Shown here piece after piece: positions 23,861-30,828 of a stretch of 49,548 bases of DNA; within the stretch, counting starts at the first letter, position 1, and each line of letters opens with the position of its first letter. This stretch comes from DASZTV01 sp036268405 (GTDB lineage Bacteria; Actinomycetota; Actinomycetes; JAFAQI01). The notes under the pieces were generated by a model that did not search any database, was not told the DNA's origin, and saw nothing but the letters and a program-made list of their open reading frames with translations. The stretch is from NCBI GenBank assembly GCA_036268405.1, contig DATAUF010000073.1:1-49548 (forward strand), given 5' to 3'. Both the position numbers and the translations under genes were made by a program.

Positions 23861-24526
23861 CTACAGGGCGTGGACGATCCGGTCTGCCACGCTTCCCACC
23901 AGCGACAGCAGCGCCGGCTGCTCGCCCGCCAGCGGGACGATCAGCAGCACCAGCAGCACCGCAATCCCCCACTGCTCCTCGAGCAGGTGGGCGGCGAACC
24001 GGCGGGTGCCGGGGCTGCGCGGAAACGTCGACCACGCCGCCACCCCGGTGGCGAGCGGCGGGATCGGCACGATGCTGAGCAGCGCCATCGCGAGGTTCTC
24101 GGTGCCGAATCCGAGCGCGACCCGCTGACCGGTCGAGGTGGTGATCACCTGCGACCCGTGCAACACAGAGGTCGTCCCGAAGAACGGCAGCAACTCGTGT
24201 CCGGCCCACGCGATGTAGCTGCCGATGCCGACGACGGCGAGCAAACCTGGGACAAGGACGGACAGCGCCGCCACGGTCCACAGGCGCCGGCGCTCGCTGC
24301 TGCCGAACCCGCGGCGGATCTCCGGTCGCGGCGCCCATCCGGTTCCGGCGAGCAGGGCGCCGACTGCGCCGTACGGGTCGAGCCAGGTCTGCGAGTGCCA
24401 CCAGGGGGCCGGCCCGCGTGCGGCACGCTCAAACCGGCGTACGGCGGCACTCAGCGCGACCATGCCCACGGCATAGCCCAGGACCAGGCCGAGCAGCGTC
24501 GCAGGTTGACGTAATGCGAAGAGCAC
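23861..24526 (-). CDS. Degenerate site-2-protease-like membrane protein
   Basis: A 221-aa protein with about five hydrophobic segments. The C-terminal part has ENLAMALLSIVPIPPLATGV, which resembles the NPxPxxDG segment of M50 site-2 proteases, but the aspartate is not conserved and no HExxH motif is present. A catalytically dead relative of M50 proteases is the best reading; a novel membrane family is the alternative. The start is GTG at 24526. It lies between the ribbon-helix-helix gene (20 bp) and scpA (77 bp) in the same direction, so it may tether or sense for the chromosome-organising proteins around it. No function can be assigned. Confidence 0.6.
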   Translation of the reverse strand: MLFALRQPATLLGLVLGYAVGMVALSAAVRRFERAARGPAPWWHSQTWLDPYGAVGALLAGTGWAPRPEIRRGFGSSERRRLWTVAALSVLVPGLLAVVGIGSYIAWAGHELLPFFGTTSVLHGSQVITTSTGQRVALGFGTENLAMALLSIVPIPPLATGVAAWSTFPRSPGTRRFAAHLLEEQWGIAVLLVLLIVPLAGEQPALLSLVGSVADRIVHAL

Positions 24527-24546
24527 TAGCGGTCAGCGACCACTGG

Positions 24547-24951
24547 TCATCTACCCCGGAGCCGGCGGACGAGGATGCTCTGCTCGCCTTTGGACTCAAG
24601 ATCCGCGAGCACGACAGCAAGTGCCTCACGAACGATCCGGCCGCGGTCGACGGCAAGCGCGTGCTCCGCGCGCAGCACCAGCCGGGCGTGCTCCAGGTCC
24701 ACGAGCTCCGAGGGCGAGACGTAGACGGTGATCTTCTCCTCGTGCCGCTGCCGTCCGCTGGGCCGCCGAGGCCCGCTGGGCCGCTGCGTGGGGGCGAGAG
24801 GTGGCCGCTCGACCAGGTCGGTCGCGGTCGAGACGGGACCTGGATATGTCTCGGGGCCGACGTCGTTCTCGTCGTCGTCCGGCGGCCGCTGGACCGATCC
24901 GGTCGAGCGAAACAGCTCATCGGCGCCGGGAAGGCTCACGCGGCGAGACAT
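24547..24951 (-). CDS. Ribbon-helix-helix DNA-binding protein paired with ParA
   Basis: A 134-aa protein with two parts. Residues 1-70 are proline-, arginine- and acid-rich and look disordered. Residues 71-119 look like a ribbon-helix-helix domain: strand KITVYVS, helix SELVDLEHARLVLRAEH, turn, helix GRIVREALAVVLADLES. The gene overlaps parA by 16 bp, so it is translationally coupled. ParA-type ATPases paired with small ribbon-helix-helix proteins form plasmid partition systems (ParF-ParG, delta-omega); a chromosomal analogue is inferred here. The fold was judged by eye, so the domain call is tentative. Confidence 0.6.
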   Translation of the reverse strand: MSRRVSLPGADELFRSTGSVQRPPDDDENDVGPETYPGPVSTATDLVERPPLAPTQRPSGPRRPSGRQRHEEKITVYVSPSELVDLEHARLVLRAEHALAVDRGRIVREALAVVLADLESKGEQSILVRRLRGR

Positions 24952-25793
24952 CTGGCCACCACCTCTCTGGCCAGGTCGCGGTAGGCGGCGGCGCCTGCCG
25001 AGGAGGATGCGAAGGACGTGATCGGCTCGCCGGCGACGGTGGTCTCCGGGAATCGGACGGTGCGGTTGATGACGGTGTGGAAGACCTTGTCGCCGAACGC
25101 CTGAACGACGCGGGTGAGCACTTCGCGGCCGTGCAACGTGCGGGCGTCGTACATTGTTGCCAGAATACCCTCAAGTTCCAGTTGAGGGTTAAGCCGCTCG
25201 CTCACCTTCTCTATAGTTTGGATCAACAGTGCGACACCGCGGAGCGAGAAGTACTCGCATTCGAGCGGGATGATCACCCCGTCGGCCGCGGTCAGTGCGT
25301 TGATCGTGAGCAGGCCGAGCGAGGGTTGGCAGTCGATGAGAATCACGTCGTAGTCGTCGACGAGCGGCGCCAGCACCCTCTTGAGGGTCTGCTCGCGCGC
25401 CACCTCCCCCACCAGTTGGACCTCTGCGGCCGAGAGATCGATGTTGGAGGGCAGCAGGTCCATCCCGGCATTGGTCTTCAACAGGATGTCGTCTGCAGAG
25501 ACCGATCGCTCCATCATCGCGTTGTAGATCGTCTGGTCGAGCTCCTGCGGATTGACGCCAAGCCCGACCGAGAGTGCGCCCTGCGGGTCGAAGTCGACCA
25601 GAAGGACGCGCCGGCCGAACTCCGCGAGGGCCGCACCCAGGTTGATCGTCGTCGTCGTCTTGCCGACGCCGCCCTTTTGGTTGCACAGCGCCAGGATCAC
25701 GGCGGGACCGTGCTCGGTGAGCGGCTTCGGATCGCGCAGCTTCTTGCGCGGCCGGCCGGTCGGGCCCATCTCGCGGGCCGGGGAAGTCGACAT
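24936..25793 (-). CDS. parA: ParA/MinD-family partition ATPase
   Basis: A 285-aa deviant-Walker ATPase. Residues 1-30 are a basic, proline-rich extension; KGGVGKTTT (40-48) is the P-loop with the signature lysine K40; DFDPQGALSVGLG is the A' motif and VILIDCQPSLGLLT the Walker B. It resembles the orphan ParA upstream of scpA in mycobacteria (Rv1708), not the ParA next to ParB at the origin. ATG at 25793 is preceded by GAGAGGA. Residues 201-210 (RLNPQLELEG) use CTT, AAC, CCT, CAA, GAA and CTT, coinciding with a perfect dyad. A second short palindrome with the same ends is at 25375-25388. Confidence 0.92.
   Translation of the reverse strand: MSTSPAREMGPTGRPRKKLRDPKPLTEHGPAVILALCNQKGGVGKTTTTINLGAALAEFGRRVLLVDFDPQGALSVGLGVNPQELDQTIYNAMMERSVSADDILLKTNAGMDLLPSNIDLSAAEVQLVGEVAREQTLKRVLAPLVDDYDVILIDCQPSLGLLTINALTAADGVIIPLECEYFSLRGVALLIQTIEKVSERLNPQLELEGILATMYDARTLHGREVLTRVVQAFGDKVFHTVINRTVRFPETTVAGEPITSFASSSAGAAAYRDLAREVVARCLAA
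25169..25187. promoter_or_regulatory. MerR-type dyad, copy 6 (perfect, inside parA)
   Basis: CCTCAA-GTTCCAG-TTGAGG; the arms extend to 8 bp (ACCCTCAA 25167-25174 and TTGAGGGT 25182-25189). This is the only copy with no arm mismatch. It lies about 610 bp inside parA, far from any start codon. Confidence 0.6.
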
Positions 25794-25863
25794 ATCGTCC
25801 TCTCAACAAGTTGCTTCGCCGATTGCACGATTTCTCGCGAAGCCGTTTCAGCGACGAGTGGGG

Positions 25864-25893
25864 AACCTAGCCGTCGGGCGGCGATCTTGGCAA
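25864..25893 (-). promoter_or_regulatory. Candidate promoter of parA
   Basis: TTGCCA (25893-25888), an 18-bp spacer and TAGGTT (25869-25864) on the minus strand. The leader of about 65 nt contains a 7-bp inverted repeat, GCTTCGC/GCGAAGC (25813-25819 and 25837-25843). Confidence 0.45.
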
Positions 25894-25963
25894 CCGCCAC
25901 ATGGGCGAACAGCCGCCGCATCCGTCACATCCGACACCCGATTTCACGCTCGGGCCGGACTCC

Positions 25964-26908
25964 TCAGCCCTCTCGTGCCCGTGGATGGGACTCCGCATAG
26001 ACCTCGCGGAGCCGGTCAACGGTGACCAGTGTGTAGACCTGTGTCGTCGTCACCGAGGCATGTCCGAGCAGCTCCTGAACCACCCGGACGTCAGCGCCGC
26101 CATCGAGCAGATGGGTCGCGAACGAGTGGCGGAGGCTGTGCGGGCCTACCGTCGCCCGGACGCCGGCCCGGTCCGCGACTTCCCGCAGAATCGACCACGC
26201 GCTCTGCCGGGTGAGTCGGCCACCCCTCATGTTGAGGAACAACGCGGCACGGCCCGCTCCCCCACCGACCATCGCCGGACGGCCCCGGACCAGGTAGGCG
26301 TCCAGGGCGTCGAGGGCGTACGAACCGATCGGGACCACGCGGTCCTTGCCGCCTTTGCCGTGCAGCAGGATCGCCTTTGCTTGCGCGTCGATGTCATCAA
26401 CGTCGAGACCGACCGCCTCGCTGACCCGCGCACCGGTCCCGTAGAGGAACTCCAGCAGGGCCCGGTCCCGGGTCGCCTTCGGCGTGCCGTCGAAGCCCGC
26501 GGCCTCGAGCATTGCCAGGACGTCATCCACTGGAAGGGCGTGTGGCAACCGCCGCGGTGGCGTCGGCGGACGGACCGCTGCCGCCGGGTCAGCTGCCGCG
26601 AGTCCCTCGCGGAGGGCGAATCGGTGGAAGCCGCGCACGGCCACCACCGTCCGAGCCGTGGATGAGACGGCGAGGGGCGGCCGGTCGGGCCCGCCTGCGC
26701 GGAGCTCGACGAGGAACGCCGCGACATCACTCTCGGCGACCTCCCCGAGATCGCCGACGCCGCGCGCCTCGAGGTACCCGAGATAGCGGTTCAGGTCCCG
26801 GCGATAGGCGCTCATGCTGTTCACGCTCAGGCCGCGCTCGACCTGAAGGTGGTCCAGATAGGTACGGACAGCCTCGGTGGGCCGAACCGGCGCCAGGTCA
26901 GGTGACAT
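25964..26908 (-). CDS. xerD: Site-specific tyrosine recombinase XerD
   Basis: A 314-aa recombinase that resolves chromosome dimers at dif with XerC and FtsK. The N-terminal SAM-like domain (about 10-105) is followed by a complete catalytic domain: R161 (GTGARVSEAVGL), K185/K188 (HGKGGKDR), H257 and R260 (PHSLRHSFATHLL), H283 and nucleophile Y292 (TTQVYTLV). ATG at 26908 gives family length; the upstream in-frame extension overlaps ald. The location next to parA and near pyrG matches the mycobacterial Rv1701-Rv1708 order, so this is the housekeeping enzyme and not a mobile integrase. Confidence 0.94.
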   Translation of the reverse strand: MSPDLAPVRPTEAVRTYLDHLQVERGLSVNSMSAYRRDLNRYLGYLEARGVGDLGEVAESDVAAFLVELRAGGPDRPPLAVSSTARTVVAVRGFHRFALREGLAAADPAAAVRPPTPPRRLPHALPVDDVLAMLEAAGFDGTPKATRDRALLEFLYGTGARVSEAVGLDVDDIDAQAKAILLHGKGGKDRVVPIGSYALDALDAYLVRGRPAMVGGGAGRAALFLNMRGGRLTRQSAWSILREVADRAGVRATVGPHSLRHSFATHLLDGGADVRVVQELLGHASVTTTQVYTLVTVDRLREVYAESHPRAREG

Positions 26909-26954
26909 AACTGGCGCCGACGATATGGGAGGCGACCAGTGGTCGCGCGACCTT

Positions 26955-28070
26955 TCAGTCGAGCAGTTCCTCGAGCGCACGGTGTGTCAGCCCGTGCGCC
27001 TCCGCGACCGGGGCGCATACGAGCTCTCCGGATACCGCGTTGACCCCGCCCGCGAGTGCGGAATCCTCGCGAACCGCCTGCCGCCAGCCCGCCTCCGCAA
27101 TCCGCTCGGCGTAGGGCAGCGTGACGTTCGTCAGCGCAAAGGTCGACGTGTGGGGCACCGCTCCGGGCATGTTCGCCACGCAGTAGAACACCGCGTCGTG
27201 AACCCGGAACGTCGGCTCCGAGTGCGTCGTAGGCCGGGTCGACTCGAAGCAGCCGCCCTGGTCCACCGCGATGTCGACGAGCACGGAGCCCGGTCTCATC
27301 CGCGCGACCAGCGCATCCGAGACCAGCGTCGGCGCCTTCGCGCCGGGAACCAGAACCGCGCCGATCACCAAGTCCGCGTCCAGGCATGCCCGCTCGACCT
27401 CGTAGGCGTTGGACGCGATCGTCTGGAGGTGGCCCTGGTAGATCCGGTCGGCCTGGCGAAGCTTGTCGATGTTCTTGTCCAGCAGCAGCACCTCAGCCTG
27501 CATGCCGAGCGCGATCGCCGCGGCATTCATCCCCGAGACGCCGGCCCCGAGGACGACCACCTTGGCGGCGTACACGCCGGACACTCCGCCCATCAGCACG
27601 CCCCGACCGCCACTCTCGCTCTGCAGGTGGTGGGCACCGACCTGGGGGGCCATCCTGCCGGCGACCTCACTCATCGGCGCGAGCAACGGCAGCGAGCCAT
27701 CGGGCAGCTGAACCGTCTCGTATGCGATCGCGGTGATCCCCGAGGCCAGGATCGCCTTCGTGCACTCCTCGCTCGCCGCGAGATGGAGGTACGTGAACAG
27801 CACCTGGTCGGACCGCATGCGGTGGTACTCCTCGGCCACCGGCTCCTTCACCTTGCAGACCAGGTCGGACTCGCCCCAGACGGCGTCGGCATCAGGCAGG
27901 ATCTGGGCGCCCGCCTCGACGTAGTCGGCGTCAGGAATCGATGAGCCCACGCCGGCCTCGTGCTCGAGGAAGACCTCGTGGCCCAGCCGCGTCAGCTCGT
28001 GGGCACCCGCCGGAGTCATCGCGACGCGGAACTCGCTGTCCTTGACCTCGCGCGGGATGCCGACCTTCAC
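26955..28070 (-). CDS. ald: Alanine dehydrogenase
   Basis: A 371-aa NAD-dependent enzyme interconverting L-alanine and pyruvate plus ammonia. The N-terminus KVGIPREVKDSEFRVAMTPA, the substrate lysine region DLVCKVKEP, FTYLHLAAS and the Rossmann motif VVVLGAGVSGMNAA are all present. The C-terminus keeps NMPGAVPHTSTFALTNVTLP. GTG at 28070 begins the conserved sequence; a TTG nine codons upstream is unlikely. It stands between xerD and the DeoR gene without overlaps, so it may be its own unit. The enzyme links nitrogen and carbon use, like the garA and gcv genes in the window. Confidence 0.95.
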   Translation of the reverse strand: MKVGIPREVKDSEFRVAMTPAGAHELTRLGHEVFLEHEAGVGSSIPDADYVEAGAQILPDADAVWGESDLVCKVKEPVAEEYHRMRSDQVLFTYLHLAASEECTKAILASGITAIAYETVQLPDGSLPLLAPMSEVAGRMAPQVGAHHLQSESGGRGVLMGGVSGVYAAKVVVLGAGVSGMNAAAIALGMQAEVLLLDKNIDKLRQADRIYQGHLQTIASNAYEVERACLDADLVIGAVLVPGAKAPTLVSDALVARMRPGSVLVDIAVDQGGCFESTRPTTHSEPTFRVHDAVFYCVANMPGAVPHTSTFALTNVTLPYAERIAEAGWRQAVREDSALAGGVNAVSGELVCAPVAEAHGLTHRALEELLD

Positions 28071-28168
28071 GACGCGGTCCGAACGGCACTCACTCAAGCA
28101 ATGTAACGCCGGTCACCGCGTCCGCTGGCTGCCCCACGGCTGGCGGTTCACGAAGCGAGGAGCGCGGA

Positions 28169-28927
28169 CTAGGCGATCGTGACCTCGACGCCGCTGGCCC
28201 GGAACTCGTCCAATACCTTCTCGCCGCTGTCGCGCGTGGTGATGAGGTGCGTGAGATCTCCCCGGTCCCCGAACCGGAAGTTTGAGGTTTGGTTGAGCTT
28301 GGCTCCGGTGATCACGAGAACGCGTTTGCCGGCTGACAGGATGCTGGCACGTTTGAGCTGCGCGTCTTCGTAGATGGATGAGGTGAGACCCCGATCGACC
28401 GAGGCCGAGCAGGTGCCGAGCACGAGTACATCGGCGCTGAAACTGCGCACCGCGTCCATTGCCTGGCTTCCGTACAGCGCCAACGTGTCCGGCTCGACGG
28501 GCCCGCCGGGAACGATGACACGCGCACCTGGAACTGCGGCGAGCGCCGCTGCAACATGCAGGGAAAGACACAGCGCAGTCACCGGCCGACCGGCGAGCTG
28601 ATGGGCGACCGCGTGGCAGGTCGTGCCGTTGTCAACGATGACCGAGTCGTAGTCGTTGATGAGCGCCGCTGCCACCTCTGCGAGACGGGCCTTTGCCATC
28701 GGGTCCTGCGCCGCGCGGGAGTGATACGGCACGTCTTCACCGAACTTGACCGCTCGGGACACTCCTCCGCGGGTACGCCGAATCGATCCGTGCGCTTCGA
28801 GCTCGGCGAGGTCGCGGCGAATCGTCACCGCCGATGCCCCCGTTAGCTCGACCAGCTGCTCGATGCGCAGCCGGCCACCCGCGCGGACCGCCCGAACGAT
28901 CATCTGATGCCTGATTGATCGCTGCAC
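28169..28927 (-). CDS. DeoR/GlpR family transcriptional regulator
   Basis: A 252-aa repressor-type protein. The winged helix reads RLRIEQLVELTGASAVTIRR followed by DLAELEAHGSIRRTRGGVSR (about 19-58). The sugar-phosphate-sensing DeoRC domain contains VIVDNGTTCHAVAHQL and ends EKVLDEFRASGVEVTIA. Family members bind phosphorylated sugars. GTG at 28927 gives full length. The gene is divergent from an MFS transporter, and a perfect dyad lies over its start, so autoregulation and control of the transporter are likely. Confidence 0.9.
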   Translation of the reverse strand: MQRSIRHQMIVRAVRAGGRLRIEQLVELTGASAVTIRRDLAELEAHGSIRRTRGGVSRAVKFGEDVPYHSRAAQDPMAKARLAEVAAALINDYDSVIVDNGTTCHAVAHQLAGRPVTALCLSLHVAAALAAVPGARVIVPGGPVEPDTLALYGSQAMDAVRSFSADVLVLGTCSASVDRGLTSSIYEDAQLKRASILSAGKRVLVITGAKLNQTSNFRFGDRGDLTHLITTRDSGEKVLDEFRASGVEVTIA

Positions 28928-28928
28928 A

Positions 28929-28942
28929 TGATCATTCGATCA
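28929..28942. promoter_or_regulatory. Candidate DeoR-protein operator
   Basis: TGATC-ATTC-GATCA is a perfect 5-bp inverted repeat between the divergent DeoR and MFS genes. Another GATC-containing half-site (TTGATCG) lies just inside the DeoR gene at 28915-28921. Confidence 0.5.
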
Positions 28943-28984
28943 CCTAGCGTTCAGCTTGCCAATGGTCTTCCAAGAGGCACCGAC

Positions 28985-30172
28985 ATGACACCGCCGGCCG
29001 ACGCGGTGCTCGCGTCTGGGTGTTGGTCCCGCGTCGCAGTGACCATCGTGTTCTTCGTGCACGGCCTGTTGTTTGCCTCGTGGACTGCTCACATCCCGCA
29101 GGTCAAGGCCGTGCTCGGGCTGACGGACGGGTCCCTCGGATACGCGTTGCTCGGTGCCCCTGTCGGATCGGTTCTCGCGATGGCCGCCGCGGCGTACCTG
29201 CTGCCCCGGCTCGGCAGCAGGCGGATCCTGCAGGTCGCGCTTATCGGTTACTGCGCCGCCGGACCGCTCGTTGGCATCAGCGCCAGCCCGCCCGCGTTCA
29301 TCGCGGCGTTCTTCTTGTGGGGCGCGTTCCAAGGCACGTTGGACGTGGCAATGAACACTCAGGCCATCGCCGTCGAACACGCCAGCCGAAGGCCATTGAT
29401 GTCGGGCCTGCACGGCGGGTGGAGCCTCGGATCTTTCGCCGGCGCGGGCCTCGGGGCGCTCGCGGTCGGTGCCGGAATCACGCTCACCTCGCAACTACTC
29501 GTGCTCGGCACGGCCGCCCTTGTGGCTGCAGGTCTGCTGACGATTCGCATGCTGCCGGACGCCGCAGATCCGCGAGCGAACATGCAGGCGGAGGCGCCAG
29601 CTGACTCGGTGTCACGATGGTCGAACGGGATGGTGCTGCTAGGCGCGATCGCCTTCGCCTCCATGCTTTGCGAAGGCGCGGTCGCGGATTGGGCCGCGGT
29701 CTACCTCTCCGGAACGCTGCACGCGCGCGGGGTCGTGCCCGGTCTGGGCTACGCCGCTTTCGGACTCGCCATGCTGACCGTTCGGCTGTCCGGCAACCGG
29801 TTGCTGACCCGGTACCGACCGAATCGGCTGCTGCCAGCGTTTGCCCTCATCGCCACCGCCGGATTCGCAGCCGCACTGATCGCTGCACGACCGGCTGCGG
29901 CGCTAGCGGGGTTCGCATGTCTCGGCATCGGCCTTGCCTCGGTTGTACCCGCCATCTTTACCGCCGCCGGTCGGATCCCCGGCTTGCACCCCGGCGTCGC
30001 CGTCGCCACCGCCTCTGCCTGCGGCTGGGCCGGATTTGTCTGCGGCCCACCACTCATCGGCCGGCTGGCGACCATGGTTTCGCTGCCAGCCGCGCGCGGC
30101 GTGCTGCCCGTGTTGACCGCATTCATCACCCTGAGCACCGCGACGGCGCCTGCGCTTCAGCCACGCGACTAG
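28985..30172 (+). CDS. MFS transporter (YbjJ-like)
   Basis: A 395-aa membrane protein with about 12 helices. The first is VTIVFFVHGLLFASWTAHIP and the central region has LMSGLHGGWSLGSFAGAGLG, a pattern seen in the YbjJ/fucose-permease-like branch. ATG at 28985 is preferred over GTG- or ATG-type starts upstream (28928), since the first 19 codons would overlie the DeoR operator. The divergent DeoR regulator suggests a sugar or sugar derivative as substrate, but this is inference. Its stop shares the CTAG at 30169-30172 with the convergent Nudix gene. Confidence 0.85.
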   Translation: MTPPADAVLASGCWSRVAVTIVFFVHGLLFASWTAHIPQVKAVLGLTDGSLGYALLGAPVGSVLAMAAAAYLLPRLGSRRILQVALIGYCAAGPLVGISASPPAFIAAFFLWGAFQGTLDVAMNTQAIAVEHASRRPLMSGLHGGWSLGSFAGAGLGALAVGAGITLTSQLLVLGTAALVAAGLLTIRMLPDAADPRANMQAEAPADSVSRWSNGMVLLGAIAFASMLCEGAVADWAAVYLSGTLHARGVVPGLGYAAFGLAMLTVRLSGNRLLTRYRPNRLLPAFALIATAGFAAALIAARPAAALAGFACLGIGLASVVPAIFTAAGRIPGLHPGVAVATASACGWAGFVCGPPLIGRLATMVSLPAARGVLPVLTAFITLSTATAPALQPRD

Positions 30173-30828
30173 GCCGGCCGCTGTGACTTGGCCGAGCCCG
30201 GGAAGGCCGACATCTCCGGCCAGGATGCATCCGCCGGACGCAGGTCGCGGTATGACGTGGTCGCCGCTCCGGCGGTCGCCAGAACCCCCATGACGGCAAG
30301 CGGGTTGTGAATCCTGCCACTGAGCACCGCGTCGACCGCTTCGGTCAGCGGCACCCACCGGGTCGGCATGTCTGCCTCCTCGTGCTCACCCGCGAAGCGT
30401 GCCGACGTGGACTCGCGGACCTCACGTGCCAGGAAGATCCGCACTGCCTCGTCGGTCATGCCCGGCGAGGTGTATGCGTCGACGAGCACGTCCCAGCGAT
30501 CAGCAGTGAGGTGTGCTTCCTCGTAGAGCTCGCGCCGCGCTGCATCGACCGGGGCTTCGCCGACCTCGTCGAGCAAGCCGGCGGGCGGCTCCCAGAGCAG
30601 GCGGCCAGTGGCGTGCCGGTACTGCTGCAGCAGCAGGATCTCCTCGCGTTCGTTCATCGCGATGATGCCGACAGCACCCGGATGCACGACGACATCGCGA
30701 AGGGCTTGGCTGCCATCGGCCATCGAAACCTCATCGGTCCGGACGTCGATGACCCGACCCGAGCGGAACGGGGTCTCGGAGGAGACCGTGCCGAACCCCT
30801 CGCTGGGCTCGTCGCGCAGCTCGCTCAG
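30169..30828 (-). CDS. ADP-ribose pyrophosphatase (Nudix hydrolase)
   Basis: A 219-aa Nudix protein. The box reads GLLDEVGEAPVDAARRELYE then EAHL, with the G-x6-E spacing also found in actinobacterial ADPRases such as Rv1700. The likely reaction is ADP-ribose to AMP and ribose-5-phosphate. The family N-terminus (SSETPFRSGRVIDVRTDEV) is encoded upstream of the first ATG (30723), and the only plausible start in frame is CTG at 30828, which overlaps the pyrG stop as CTGA. A shorter product from ATG 30723 (184 aa) is possible but would lose conserved sequence. Order pyrG-nudix is conserved. Confidence 0.85.
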   Translation of the reverse strand: MSELRDEPSEGFGTVSSETPFRSGRVIDVRTDEVSMADGSQALRDVVVHPGAVGIIAMNEREEILLLQQYRHATGRLLWEPPAGLLDEVGEAPVDAARRELYEEAHLTADRWDVLVDAYTSPGMTDEAVRIFLAREVRESTSARFAGEHEEADMPTRWVPLTEAVDAVLSGRIHNPLAVMGVLATAGAATTSYRDLRPADASWPEMSAFPGSAKSQRPA

